In this document: piece by piece, positions 32,471-46,100 of the stretch
Layout of the letters: each line of letters starts with the position of its first letter
Position numbering within the stretch: the first letter of the stretch is position 1
NCBI RefSeq assembly: GCF_010093535.1
Contig: NW_022985171.1
Span: 325,779-389,778, forward strand
DNA from: Lindgomyces ingoldianus
Lineage: Eukaryota > Ascomycota > Dothideomycetes > Pleosporales > Lindgomycetaceae
Direction: 5' to 3'
DNA: 64,000 nt
Translations under genes and position numbers: made by a program
Notes under the pieces: generated by a model
The model's input: only the letters and a program-made list of their open reading frames with translations
Told to the model about the DNA's origin: nothing
Databases searched by the model: none

Positions 32471-33410
32471 AAGCTTAACAAACGCGCTAAGAGGCATTTA
32501 ATTTACTAGGCAGCAAATAATCCTTTTGCCACGCTCTAGACTATTGCAACACTGTCTAAGACCTACTGCCGCATCTATGCTAGTACTGTAAGAAGATACC
32601 TTATAAAACATAAGTACTACGCCTTCTATCTGCGTTACAAGCCTTAGCTCTTAGCTGTACACAAAGAAAAACAACTCTGCTTTACTTAAATTTATTAATA
32701 TAACAAAAGCAGTAACATAGCTTACGTAGCCTATTATAATAAAGCAACATTTAAAGTTAGCTTAGACACTAGACCTCTATATGTACGTTAGCAGCATAGA
32801 AAAGCGTACAAGAGTTAGTACCTAAAGCCTACATTTAAGTCTAGAAGGACTATAGTCTCTATATTTAGTGTAATCTTTCTTAATTTTAAATTAGAGCTGT
32901 TTATTAACTAGAAAGGTAAGTAAAATAATGCTAGTAAATACTGCTAGATTCTGCACAACGTTAGCATCCTATTCTATAGGCAGCTTACAGAGAAACGCGG
33001 TATTAGCATATAGATGCAGGATAGAGCCCCTATTCATACTGCAAAGGCTACCTAAAAGTATATAGACAACTATGGCATAATACAGATAAATTAGCCTCTA
33101 TAAAGTCCTAATTTAAACCTAATTAAGAACCTTTAGCAGATTATAAAGCTCTGCATCTTAAAGCAACAAGAATATATTACTACTTATAAGCAGATAGTAG
33201 ATATCCTTAAAGAGGAATAGGCAAAGATTACACTAGCTAATTATAGGAAGAGTATTCTAAGCTAGTTAAAGCGCATAAAGGAAGTTATCTAAAATAAAAG
33301 CAGGTTAACTTACTATTAATTAACTATAACGCTAGAAGATAGGCCTTAACACAGGCTTTTTATAGAACTAAAAATCTTTTAATTTAGGTAGCAATTAGTT
33401 AAGTAACCTC
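32471..33410 (+). pseudogene. Tc1-type transposase remnant
   Basis: Translation around 33025-33160 reads RAPIHTAKAT, then a stop, then KYIDNYG and SPNLNPIKNL: the RIP-altered form of the APxHxAK and SPDLNPIENLW blocks of DD34E transposases, with Asp to Asn, Glu to Lys and Trp to stop, as G-to-A changes would give. No intact frame survives. Confidence 0.75.
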
Positions 33411-33460
33411 TTTCCTAAATAGGCTGACTATACCCCTGCAGAGCTTAGATTGTTGAGTGG

Positions 33461-34053
33461 TGTTACAATCCTTGCTTCGTGGAAGCACTTAGGTCTTATG
33501 ATGTTCCTAGGAGAGAAGTAGGGCGGATGGTAGGGGCCAACCGGTAGGGTGTACAGTCCTACGTACAGGCTAATAGGCTATTAGAGGGGAGTAGGGTGAC
33601 TAGATTATAGTTTGCCCTTAATGCAGCAGTAGAAAGGCTAGGTTAAACAGTTCTATTAGACAAAGTTAAAGGTATATATAGTGTAAGATATATAAATAGT
33701 ATTACAGCTCTTTAAAAAGCTAAATGCTACTTAGTCTATGTAAAGAATAAACTAAATATTAAACACACCTTTTAAAGGTTGTTTAATATAAGAACTATAT
33801 ACATGTGCAGGAGGTGCTAAGGGGAGCAGAAGGAGTTTATAGGAGCCTGCTAAGAAGAGCTCCCTAAGCTCCCCTAGGCTCTCTTAACTTATAGCCTACC
33901 TTTTCTTATTAGACAACACATTTCTCTATTACTGCAGGCAGCTATGCTGCTTCTGTGTCTTCTAACTAGTCTATAAGCAAGCCCTGCCCTAATCTAGCTA
34001 GATTATAGAGCACTGCTAGTAGAGTTACGCTAGTCTAACTGTAGACTATAACA
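33461..34053 (-). repeat. LTR of element A (left in window, 3' LTR of the element)
   Basis: 593 bp, TGTTACAATCC..ACTATAACA. The first 110 or so bases at the outer edge are unmutated, and the inner part is RIP-mutated. The right LTR shows the mirror pattern. Confidence 0.85.
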
Positions 34054-37000
34054 CACTACCCCTTCTCCCTAGCAGCGTCCTTGCTGCTCTGCTTACACAA
34101 CTATGTTAGTAAAAGTTTATTTATAAAGTAAGCGCCTACTTATTAAAAGGCATTTTTAATATTTATCTTTTTTAAACTAAATAGCTTATTAGTCTTATTT
34201 ATCTTATTATCTTTATATTACCTTTTATTTTAATCTTTTTTACTAGATAAAAATAAGGCCCTATAGTGCTTACTAATTCTTAGAGTTGTTCTGTATGTTA
34301 ACTTTATCTTTAGATAAATATGTTAAGTGTGTAAAAAAGTATAGTAAGTGTAATGCTTTTATTTCTAACACTACTTAAAATTAGCTAGAGAAGAAAAGAG
34401 AGACGCTTTTTTAGAAGGCTGCTGCTATAAAAGCTTATAAGTAAGAGCTTAGTAAAAAGATGTTATGTTAGGTCCTAAAAACTCTAGAGGCAACAGCTAG
34501 AAAGCATTTTAAACAGAATTATATCTAAAAATTACTAAATCTGCTAGAGGCTTAGTGTGTAAAGTATTTAAAAAGAAATCTCTTCTTCTTAGACAAGATA
34601 GAAGCCCTTAAAGCTAAAGTAAAAAGTTGCCCCCTTTTACAGCCTTTATTAGCTAGGACTTGTCTCTAAAGGCTACTACTATCTAGTAATAATATAGCTG
34701 TTTCTTTTAATATAAGTGCTTTATTACTTAGCTAGTTTCTTTTAGATAAGCTTAAAAGTACTTTTATACTTATAGCTACATGTTCTACAAATTCTTAGCT
34801 AGTTTTTATGTGTTTTTACTAGTAAGCTACCTTTTTTATTTTACTAAAAATTTTTTTTAGTTTTTTTAGTTACTAATAATATGTTTAACTTTATACTTTA
34901 TTTCTTTATCTTTTTATTCTTACATAGATAAGAGGATCTCTTTAGGTGCTTTTTCTAATCTAGAGATATAGAACTATAGGTGTATCTTTATATGTAGAGG
35001 AAGCTTAAGTTTACAGTTATCTTATTAAGTTTATAAGACTTTATATAGCCCTATTCTTTTCTCTACTAGCTTTTTAGAAGGTCTTAGTATCTTAAGGTTT
35101 TTAGTGTCTAGATATATATAGTCTTCTAGGTAGATCTTTAGTCCTGCTTATTATAATTTATTTATATACTTTTCTATTATTTCTTAGCTAGATCTAGCCT
35201 TTATTACTAACTTTTTATGTATGCTTTATAAGCTTAATAGCTAGTTTATTAATTCCTGTAGGTCTATAGGTTAAGTTTTTTATAACATAAAGTAAAAGTT
35301 ATATCTAAAATTAGCTTTATATAGTGTTTCCTTTATTATAGCTAATTCTACATTATTAATAGCTAATTATGCTATTAGAAGCTATTCTGCCTAATTATTT
35401 TAAGTGTAGGAGACATACTTTCTAAGATACCTTCTACTTTAGTGTTTACTCTCTTAGTCTAGCTGTCTATCTAGGGATAGTAGGCTATAGACAGCTTATG
35501 TGTTATACTAAGGTGCTACATAGCTGCTTTTTAGAATCTGCTAGTAAATAGTTTATTTTAGTTAAAGATAATAATCTTAGGGCATTTATATACTAATATT
35601 ATATTTTATTTTAATTTATAGATAAATTTTTTAGCTATTATTTTTTTTTTAAGGGCTAAGTGTGCAGGTATTTAGTAGTTTTATTAAAAGCTACTATAAT
35701 TATGTTACACATTCTCTCTATTCCTAGCTCCTTAGATAGGGGTAGTTCTATAATAAAGTCTATTATAATTATTATCTATAGTAATTTTAGTACTTTAATT
35801 AGGTAAAAGTATCTATAAGTTTTATACTTTTATAAGTTATTTTTATTATAGATATTACATTCTTTAAGTACCTTAGTGCATAGTTGCTTTACTTTTAGTA
35901 TTTATTATAGTATAGCAGCTTTTAATTTCTTCTAAAGAGTGCCTATTTCTAGGTGCTTAAACATTAAAGATTTATAATATTTTTAGATTAAATTTTTTTA
36001 TCTTTACTTATTTACTATAAGTATATAAAGTTTCTTTATAAGTTAAAGCTTATTATAAATCTATCTTTTGTTAGTTTTTTTTAAAAAAAGTAAACTTCTT
36101 AGTTTTTTCCTTTTCTCTATTAAAGTAATTTAGCCTTTAGCTAAGAGTATTAGCTTACTAGTTCTGTGTTTCTAGAACATGCTTAATAATACAGTTAAAT
36201 TATACAAGCTCTATTACCTATTTTATGTACATTAGTAACAGTTTCTTTATAGTTAGAAATATAACTAAGTTTATATAGTTTATTATAATGTAGAAGAGTT
36301 TTACTATTCTGTGTAGCTTTATAGCTTATACTTTTACTACATTTAGTATAGCTTTTAGCTTTTAATTAGGTATACTATAGCCTGCTTTAGGTCCTAAAAA
36401 CTTAGTAGAGTAGTATGCTACTAGGTGCTATCTTTTATTTTCTTATTTTTAGTAAAACGCAGCTCTACTAGCTTCTAGGGACGCATCTGTATAGATCTTA
36501 GTATCTAACTATAAGTTATACATTCTTAGTACTAGCTTAGCTATTATAGCTTATTTTAGTGTTATAAATGCTTTATTTATTTATAAGGTCTAAATAAACT
36601 TTGCTATTACCCTTTTCTTAGTAGTAGTGTTTATTAAAGGTATAGTAATTTTTAAATAGTTTTTAATTATTTGTCTAATATATTTTAATAGTTTAAAGAA
36701 TTCTTTAACTTTCTTAACTATTATAGGTTTTAGCTATTTAAGTACTTTTTATACTTTAGCTAGGTTAATCTTTATTTCTTCTTTATTAATTATAAATTCT
36801 AAATATTTTATTTTAGTAATGTAAAATTTGTATTTAAAGAGCTGCAGGTAGAGTCTGTACTTTCTTAGCTGCTCTAAGACCTTCTACACCTTCTGTACAT
36901 AGTCTTCTAGGCTTTTTTTTAAATATATAAGGACATTGTCTAGGTATACTAGAGTAAAGACATTAAGATATAGATTAAGAGCTATATTAATAATTTACTA

Positions 37001-40000
37001 GAATGTTGCTAGGGCATTTGTTAAGCTAAATAGCATTACTAATAGTTTATAAAGTTCTTACAGAGTCTTAAATGCTATAAGCTACTTATCTTTTTCTTTT
37101 ATTTTTATTTTATTAAATTTGTCTTGTATGTTAAACTTTATAAAGTACTAGGTTTCTTTTAGTTAGTTTATAATTTTTTATATAATTAGTAGAGGAAACT
37201 AGTCTTAAATTATATTATTATTTAGAGTTTTATAGTTCTAGTAAACTTAGATTTTTCTTTTTTTCTTTTTTATAAAAGCTACTGCTAAAGCAACTAGGCT
37301 ATAACTTTTCTAGATATAGCCTTAGGCTAACATTTAGTTAATGTACTTTTATAAAGCTTTTTTTTACATTCTTATTAAAGAGCAAAGCCTGTAGGTTTTT
37401 AGATTATAGTTTTTTACTAAATTAATAGCATAGTTTTAAGGCTAGTGTAGTAGTAGTTCTTCTAGGTTATCTAGTGTTTTAAACATGTCTTTATAGTTCT
37501 TATATTTTATAGGGATGCTTTTTTTTTTTTAGATTCTAAAAATCTCTTTCTAATTTACATTCTTATTAGTTTTAATTTTTTTATAAAAAACTTTTTTAAG
37601 TTTTTTTTTTATTATTTTTACTACCTAAGCTTTTAGCTTTTAGTAGAGGAATTTTTAAAGTTTTCTTTTCTTAGAGTAGTAACTGCTGCCCTACTTTACT
37701 TATTTATAGACTAGGCATTAATTATTATAGCATGCTAACTAGGTTATGCGCATATAGTCTTTAGAAGTCTTTACTGTTATAGTTCTCTAGTTAATTACAA
37801 GGTTATATATTTTAAGCTAGTTATAGCCTAAGATTATGTTATACTTACCTTTTAATAAAAGTATGTTTATAGACCTCTAATTTTTAGTGTTTAAAGTGTT
37901 AAAGTTTTTTTTATATATTTTTAAGTTAATCTATCTTTTACTATACTTAATTAAAGATGTGTTAGTAAAGGTTACTTTAAATAGGTTTTTCTTTATATAA
38001 AATAGGATGCCTTATTTGTCTACCTAGTCTTTATTAATTACAGTAAAAGTGCATCTGCTGTCTATAAGAGCTAGTCCTAGCTGTTCTCTATATGTAAAGG
38101 TAGTTATTAGACTATGTCCTGTCCTTTATTCTACTGCAACTAGGGCTAATATGTTATAAAAGACTTTTTTATTTAAAAAAAAGTAAAAGTTAATGTCTTA
38201 TAAGTTGTTATTAAACTTATTCTTTTTTTTTTTATAAATTTAGTGTTTGTGACAGCGTGTACTGCCTCACATGCTCTACAGCATCAGCTCCCTTGCTTGC
38301 GCAACAAGTAGCACGCTAGTGCTACAAGTAGCGCCTTAGCAGGGGGCACACATGTGTATTTAAACTTGCAGAGCAGCTCCTCTGCTCCTTAGTTTAATCT
38401 AGTTAAGTTACACTACCTCTTACTTATAGCTTAAGCATGCTGACTGTGACAGTGTTCCTAGTTGCAGCAGTTAGCTGCTTTATACTTATAGTCTTTAACT
38501 AAGTAATGTAATGTTAGGTAGTCTTCTTTTCTTACTACTTTTTACTAAAAGTAGTAGAACTTATAGTTGTTTTATTTCTTACACTTTACTTATCTCTTTT
38601 ATTTGTAGAGAGGGGCTGTCTAATAGGTATAACAGTTTGTAGTTTTGTAGGCTAAGGCTATTCCTTACTATAGGCATTTATTGTAGTGTTTTTTCTATGT
38701 AGGCTACTAGCCTACTTAGTGTTTATTATTCTAGTGCTTAACACAGTAATGTTATATGCACTAGTACTAGGGGTATAGACAGTTATTAGGTCTATGTAGA
38801 GTATTAAGAGGACTCTTTTAAGTCTACTAAGGGTATTTATGTGTTTATACTATTTATATAAAGTGTTTTTTTTATTAGTAGTTGTTAGTGCTATAAGTGT
38901 TATTTCTATAGAGTACACACTAGCTATAGCTCTACTTTATTATTAAAGCCTTCCTGCTAACTATAAGACTTAGAAGTAGTGTCTTAGGTTTTCTAAGTAC
39001 TAGTTTTAGAACTTTAAACTTAGCAGGTTTACCTAATTTTTCTAGTTTTTAGTCTTAAATTTAGATAAAAAACTACTATTATTTTTTATTATCTATAATG
39101 TTATATTTAACCTTAGCTATCTACTGTATAATGTTAAATGTAAGGTAGTTATTACTAATGTTTATCTAGTAAAGCATAATTATGCAATAGCTTAGGTAGT
39201 TATGTTATAAGCTATACTTTTAGCATTTACATTTCTAGAACTGTCTAAAAAGTTCTTTTACTAAAGTGCTAGAGGTCTAGTTTTAAAGAGGAACTATTTT
39301 TCTTTTTTTTTAAATGTTTATAATATATCTTTAAATTTAAGTCTTTTTTTTTATATTTTTTAAAGATTATAAGGTTTTATAACACTATATTTAAACTGCT
39401 AAAATCTTAAATAGCTACTTTCTAATACACTTTAAGGTAGCTGTTTAAAGAATAGTTTTTTTTATATTACTAGTAAAGTTTGTTGTTTAGTCTTTTTAAT
39501 ATTTTCTTATCTATAAGGCTATATTTAGTAGTAATAGCTTTTATTATTATAGTAGTATTTTTATTCTCCCTCTTTTAAAAGTTTAGGCAGTTTTAGCAGA
39601 AATGTCTTACTTTTTTATAGTTTAAGTAGGCCTTATTCTCTAGCTACTTTTATTATTCTTTTATTAAAAGTAGCCTATTATGTCCTAAAACTTAGCTCTT
39701 TTTAAAAGAGGGGCTCTATATATACTTTATATAACTAAGATTTATAGGTTTTTTATTATATTATAAAAGCTTTTTTTTTTAGGAATAAACTTTAGTTTTT
39801 AAAGAGTTCTTTTTTATTTCTTTTTTTTTTTACACTTTTTATAATAGTTGTTATAGGTTATTACTTATATAATAAAGTTTTTAAAAGTAGTTAGTTTATT
39901 ACTATGTATAAATTTATTTTTTACTATTTTACTTAGTTTATTATAAAACATGTAATAAAGAGCTATTTAGTCTATTTATTTATAAATAGCTAATTATTCT

Positions 40001-40067
40001 CTAAAGTGTGCTGCGTAGCTCTAGACTAGGCTATTACTTTACTTTATAGTATTTAATTTATTAGCTG
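34054..40067 (-). pseudogene. gypsy A pol remnant, 3' part
   Basis: On minus, reverse transcriptase is recognisable at about 36965-36910 (TLVYLDNVLIYL, for the YLDD box) and 36885-36790 (LFKYKFYITKIKYL). It is colinear with the pol of A'. Stops occur every few codons. The solo LTR 38248-38451 interrupts it. Confidence 0.7.
38248..38451. repeat. Solo LTR (204 bp) inside element A
   Basis: It starts TGTGACAGCGTGT, ends CTGACTGTGACA and is flanked by GTGTT (38243-38247 and 38452-38456). It is largely free of RIP in contrast to the surrounding sequence. The uninterrupted equivalent can be seen in A' near 52600-52630. Confidence 0.8.
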
Positions 40068-40745
40068 TAACGTACCTAACAGGTTGGCCGGCCACACGGG
40101 TTGGCCGGCCACTTTTGCCAAGCCCCTACTAAACTCTACCTATCTACATAATGCCTTAACAACAACACTAGATTAAATCTTCTAAAGAACATTAGATACA
40201 GCTTGCTCTTTAGGCTCTTAAATAAGACTTAAAACTCTTCTTACAACACACTGCAGCTATTTATAATGTCTTTTACACAACACTAAGTAATTAACGCGCT
40301 AGACAGCCTTTATAAGCAAAATGCTAGCCTAAATTAAGGAATCTAACTAAGCTTAAAAAGAAAGTAGTTGTTAAGTACATACTTAAGTTTATAACACGCA
40401 GATTTCTTTCTAAGCTTATAGCTGTAGCTAATATAGCTAATTCCTTGCCTATAAAGCGCAATCTAGGCTAGGTTAGCTTAAACTAGACTAGTATGTAGGT
40501 TAAGCACTGCCCTAAGTTTATAATAAAGTTTAATTATAAGTATAATTATAAAAAAGCGCTTTATAAGGATCTAAAAGTTATTTAGGGCTAGTTTTACCTA
40601 GTAGCTAACATAAAAGCTAAGTACAGTATCTAAGATAAAGATAAGTATAACTTTAATAAGTTAAGCTTTATAATAAGCTAGATATTAACTAGAGTAGTTA
40701 TTATAGCTTTAAAGAGACAAAAATAGCTAAAGGTAATATAGTAAA

Positions 40746-41118
40746 TGTAACGACCGGCTATCCAGGTGTTTCCTAGGCTGTCGTAGACTGGCCTAGACTG
40801 CACTAGGCAGTCCCGGACGACTCCCGAACCGTGCCGTTAACCCCGCACTTCCCAGACAATGCCTACCTCGCCTAAAAAGCCGGGCATCCTAGACAGGTAA
40901 TACTTTGAACTGGACCTACGGCATACTAGATCTGTCGCTACCAGCGCTGCCGTGCCTGGCTCTCTGGAGAAGTATATAGCTAGTTGTAGAAGCTCTCTTT
41001 AGATAGCAGAGGATTGCCTTAGGAATTAGGCAGGTATTAATTATACTTCTATGTTACAGTTACGCCCTTATTAGTTAATACACCTCTTAATTGTAAAGTG
41101 TATACCCTGTTTTTTACA
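40746..41118 (+). repeat. 5' LTR of gypsy D
   Basis: TGTAACGACC..TTTTTTACA. The outer half is unmutated (CCCGGACGACTCCCG) and the inner half mutated, the reverse of the 3' LTR. Confidence 0.88.
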
Positions 41119-44100
41119 ATATAATCCTCTACCTACCTAACAATACCTAGCATGACTGTTGCTACTTAAGCCAGCGTTGTACAAGACTCACAGACTCCCT
41201 CTGCAGACAGACCACCTGACAAAGGGGGGACATCTGCGCAACCCCCTTAGAGACTGCCACCCCTAGACCTCTTCACCTAGGCTAAGACACTCTTAGAGGA
41301 GATTACAATAAGCAACATTACCTAACTAGATGCTAAGATCTAACAAAAAGAACTAAGAAAAAAAGTAAAGGAAAAGAGAAAAAAACTAGAACAACTCTAG
41401 AGGGACTAATTAAGGGAAATATTGTAATCCCTCTAGGGGCCTTACAACTCCCTCTATAATAACCTAACCCCTGTAGGGCCAGGGCCAGCAGCCCCCCTAT
41501 GGACGGCCACTGGCCAACCCTTATTGTTCCCACCTAGGACGGCTGCTCCTGTGGGCACCCCTTTTAGGCTACAGTTGCTTAAGCCTAACTAACCCCTAAA
41601 GTTTAAAAGAAAGTCCTGTAAGCAACTGTAAGCATACATTAGGGGCTGTAAGGAATACATCTAAAACCTCTTAGTCTTCCTAAATGCAGCATTATAGGTG
41701 GAGTTCTGCCAGCGCTACCTAGGGGAGGACCCCTGCGACTGTTGGGATAGGGTGGTATGTGCAATCCCTATAGTTGACCACCTAACCTAATTACACTAGG
41801 GCTTTATAAAAGAAACGCTGTTAAGCTTTCTTAGACATGCTTAAGAAAAAAAAAATTTAGCTAGGCAAAGGATTAAGAATATAAATTAGAGAAATTAGAC
41901 CTCTACTAAACTCCTTAACTATCTTAAAACTTAGTAGGAGGATATTAACTCTATTAAAGCTCTAAATAACTTAAATTAGAACTTAATACACAACTTTTTC
42001 TTTGCCCTAGACAGAAAAGTGCAGTACAGGCTAGACTTCTAACTAAGGGTGTAGAGTAGTTTCTTTAAATTAGAGACAGAGGCTAACTAGCACTAGCAGG
42101 TCCTCTAGGCAGGAGGGAACTGTGGGGGTGGCAAGAGGCCCCTAGAAGGAGCAGAACACCCCTTAGAGGGCTAGGCAAGTTATAAAAAACCCTAAGGCAA
42201 CTAACACTAAGGAAATAATGCAAAGCTTTATAACTTTATAGCTGCTAAGCCTTAGAAGTTAAAGGCTAAAAGGGCACAGGAGGCTAAGGACTAGAAAGAG
42301 GGGGGCTGCTATAACTGTCACAAGCAGGGCTACGTGCGGAGAAACTGCCCCCTTAAAAAGGACAACCTAGCAGGAAAAGCTGCGCCCTAGGACGCCCCCC
42401 CCTGCGTCTTATAGGCTAGGTAGAATACTTAGAGGGGCAGAAAGTAGCAGCAGCAAGTACCTAGAGAGCTAGGCCTAGTGCTGTAAGAGCAACGCTTATA
42501 TCCCTCTTAAAGGCTGTTAAGGGTCTAACCTCCTCTTACTACTACTAAGCTATAATAGACTCTAGGGCAGAGGCAAACTTTCTAGATTAAGACCTTGCTA
42601 AAAGAGCAGGTGTAGTAGTTAACCTAGTAGACCTAGGCTCCTTTATATCCTTAGAAGGACAGCTATTAGAGGTTACAGGAAGGGCTAACGTCTTTTACTA
42701 CATTAAGGACAGTAGGAGGCAGTCTTAAGTAGGCAAATTTACCTTTTTTATAATAAGAATCTCTAGTTATAGTATAATATTAAGTATGCCTTAGCTAGAA
42801 GAATAGAACCTAACTTTTAACTTTATGCGCAAGACAGTCTATTTCTAAGGACGCTGCTAACTTTATAAGAAAATTAGTCTAGACAGCCTAGAGGCATTTG
42901 TAAAGGTACTAATAGACCCTAATAATAACGTGTTTATAATAGCAATTGCTTGCGCATCTTAACTAACCTTAGAGGAGCCTAGGCTGCTGTTAGCATACCT
43001 TAAGGAGTTTTAAGAAGCATTCTTAGAACATAACACCTCCCTTCTGCCTAACTATAGCCTACACAAGCTTGCAATTAACTTAGATAAGAGAAAAGAACTT
43101 TTATATAGCCCTCTTTATAGTCTCTCTACTACTAAGGCGGAAGTTTTACAAAAGTATATCTAGATAAACCTAGAACAGGGATGGATACGCTGCTTAATGT
43201 TAAGGGCGGGGGCCCTTGTTCTATTTGCAAAAAAGAAAGATAGGACACTCTAACTCTGCGTAGACTACTAGAGCCTTAATGCTATTATAGTAAAGAACTA
43301 ATACTCTTTTCTGTTAATTAGGGAATCTCTAGATTAATTAGGCTGCGCTAAAATCTACTCTAAACTAGACCTGCGTGACGCCTACTACTGCATTTAGATT
43401 AAGAAGGGGGATAAGTAGAAGACTGCCTTCTAGACCTACTATAGCTATTTTAAATACACTGTAATGCCCTTTAAACTTACAAACGCCCTAGTAGTCTTCT
43501 AGAGTTACATTAACTCTACGCTGTTAGACCTTTTTAACATATGTTGTATTATCTACTTAGACAATATACTTATCTACTTCTAAAATAAAGTTAAGTATAA
43601 GAAGCATATTTACCTAGTTCTGTCTAGGCTTCTCTAGCATAAGCTATACGCTAAGCTCTTAAAATGCAAATTTTACATAGATAAAGTAGGGTACCTAGGC
43701 TTTGTTATCACTTTAGAAGGGGTCTAGATAGAGGAGGACTAAGTTAAAGCTATCTAGGGGTGGCTAATCCCTAGAACTGTAAGGGAGATCTAGATCTTTT
43801 TAAGGTTTACTAACTACTACTAACGCTTTATAGAAGGATTCTTGCAGATTGCTACCCTCTTATACTAGCTTACCTAATAACTCTAAGGTTTAGCTAAGGG
43901 AGGCTATTAGTAATGTAAGGAGGAGTTTATCCCCCTAGCGCTAAGTCCCTAAGTAGTGTCTGCCTTTAATAAACTAAAAGGCAGATTTGCTAGAGAACTA
44001 CTACTAGTACATTTTAATCTTAACCTGCACTGCTAGGTTAAAACTAATGCCTTAGGATACGCAATCTTAGGAATTCTAAGCTAGCCTAGGCTAGATAGGG

Positions 44101-46100
44101 CAGGAAAGAACTAGTGGCACCCTGTAGCCTTTTTCTTGCGCAAAATGACAGTAGTGGAATGTAACTATAACACCCACAATAGTAAGCTACTTGCTATAGT
44201 AGAGGGCTTTAAACACTAGCGCCACTATCTAGAGGGGGCTGCCTACATAATAAAACTTCTAACAGACTATGCTAACCTCTAAGGGTTTATAACTACTAAG
44301 ACCCTAACTAGGAGGCAGGCTTAGTAGGCAGAGTAGGTAGCTACTTTTAACTTTTAAATTTATTATTAACTAGGCAAGACTAACCCTGCTAACAGGCCCT
44401 TAAGGAGGCCTAATTATAAAAAGGGTAGGGAGGGTAACAATAAGGACAGCCTAGGATTGTAGGAGTGGGCACTTTATAATCTGCAGCGTAAACTAGAGCT
44501 AGACAGGGCAAGATTACCCTAGGAGGGCCTAGGACAGCTAGGAATAGCGGCTGTTACCTAAGCAACTAGGACAGAGGCCTTAGGTACTGCTAGAATAGCA
44601 GATAGGACCTAAAGCCTAGAGAGCTCTTTAACAAGGGCAATTGCAAAGGGGCTTAGGGAAGATCCGCACGCTAAAGGCGTAAGAAAGGCCTAGGAAAAGG
44701 ATGCAAAGGACTAACTAGACTAGGCAGGCAGGTAGTTAGAAAAGAAGGAGGGACTTCTTACTTATAAAGGGAAGACTTATATACCTAGAGGAGCAAGGAT
44801 CTAAGCTTTCTAGGCCTGCTATAACTATTCCTTAGCAGGCTATTTTAGATTTAGCAAAACCCTCTATTAAGTACAAAGGGACTTCTATTAGCTAGGCATA
44901 TAGTAATACACTAAAGACTACCTTAGCACATGCCAGGCCTGCCAACGCGCGAAATCCCCTCGACATGCCCTGTACGGGGAACTCCAGCCCCTCCCAGTCC
45001 CCTCTAGGATCTGGGAGGATATCTCTATAGATTTTATTACGGAGCTACTACCTAGCTAGTTAAATAGAAGGAGCTATAACAGTATCCTAGTTATAGTTAA
45101 TTATTTCTCTAAAATAGCCTACTACATTCTTAGCAGGGGCACTTTAAAGGCAGCAGCCTTAGCTAAGACTTTTAGGCAAGAAATTCTAAGACTCTACAGC
45201 CCCCTCTTCTCTATTATAACAGACTAGGGAGCCCTGTTTACGTCTGCTTATTAGAAGACGTTTACAGCCTACTTAGGGACAAAGAGACTTCTCTCTACTG
45301 CTTTTTACCTATAAACTAACAGCTAGACTAAGCGCTAAAACTAAACATTAGAGCAGTATCTCTAAATATACTGTAACTACAAGTAGGATAACTAGGCGGA
45401 GATTCTTTCTAACGCAGAATATGCCTACAACAACGCTGTCTACAGCTCTACAGGGATATTGCTATTCTAGGCTGTCTATAGGAAGGATCTGCTGTCCACA
45501 GACGTGCTAAAATAAGCAAAGAAGGCTAGTATTTCTCTATAAGCACTTTAAGACAGCAATAAACTAGCCTAGACTAGGCAAAAGCTAGCTAAGCGCCTTA
45601 GGACAGCGTAAAAGTACTAGAAGTAATAGCACAACAAGACACATAAACACAAAATATACTTAGTAGGGGACTAGGTATACCTTAGCACTAAGAACATTAC
45701 TACTTTTTAGCTAAAGAAGAAGCTAGACAACAAATATATAGGCCTTTAAAAGGTTTTTGCTATACATAGGACTTAATCCTACTGCTTAGACTTGCTAGCT
45801 AGCTTCTAGATCTACTTAGTATTCTATGTTAGCTTTTTTAAGCTAGCACCTTTAAGTTACCTGTTACCTTGCAAACAACTCCTAGCTAAGGCAGTGATAC
45901 CCTAAGCAGGAACAGATATATAGGACGTGGACCACATTGTAGACTAAGAGCTGCATAAGGGAATGTGGCTATACAGAGTACGCTGGAAAGGGTTTAGGGA
46001 GGAAGATGACTAACTGCTCTTAGCAGAAGACATATCTAAGGGGGCTATAAATAAATTCTAGAGACAAGTAGGACTACTAGTACAAGGGAGAACAGGGAGA
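41119..46100 (+). pseudogene. gypsy D gag-pol remnant
   Basis: In order: a zinc knuckle at 42306-42350 (CYNCHKQGYVRRNC, whose histidine position is Tyr, a C-to-T change); reverse transcriptase around 43230-43780 (LDLRDAYYCI, VMPFKLTNALVVF, YLDNILIY); integrase zinc-binding region near 44930 (CQACQRAKSPRH) and core from about 45010; and a chromodomain near 45930-46050 (VRWKGFREEDD). TAG stops interrupt all domains. The block 44936-45030 is practically free of RIP. Confidence 0.8.

Noticed and set aside
41333..41533. 66-codon frame in gypsy D, and other short frames at 47458-47655 and 26988-27209
   Set aside because: Located in RIP-mutated transposon or repeat sequence, without family signatures; chance frames.
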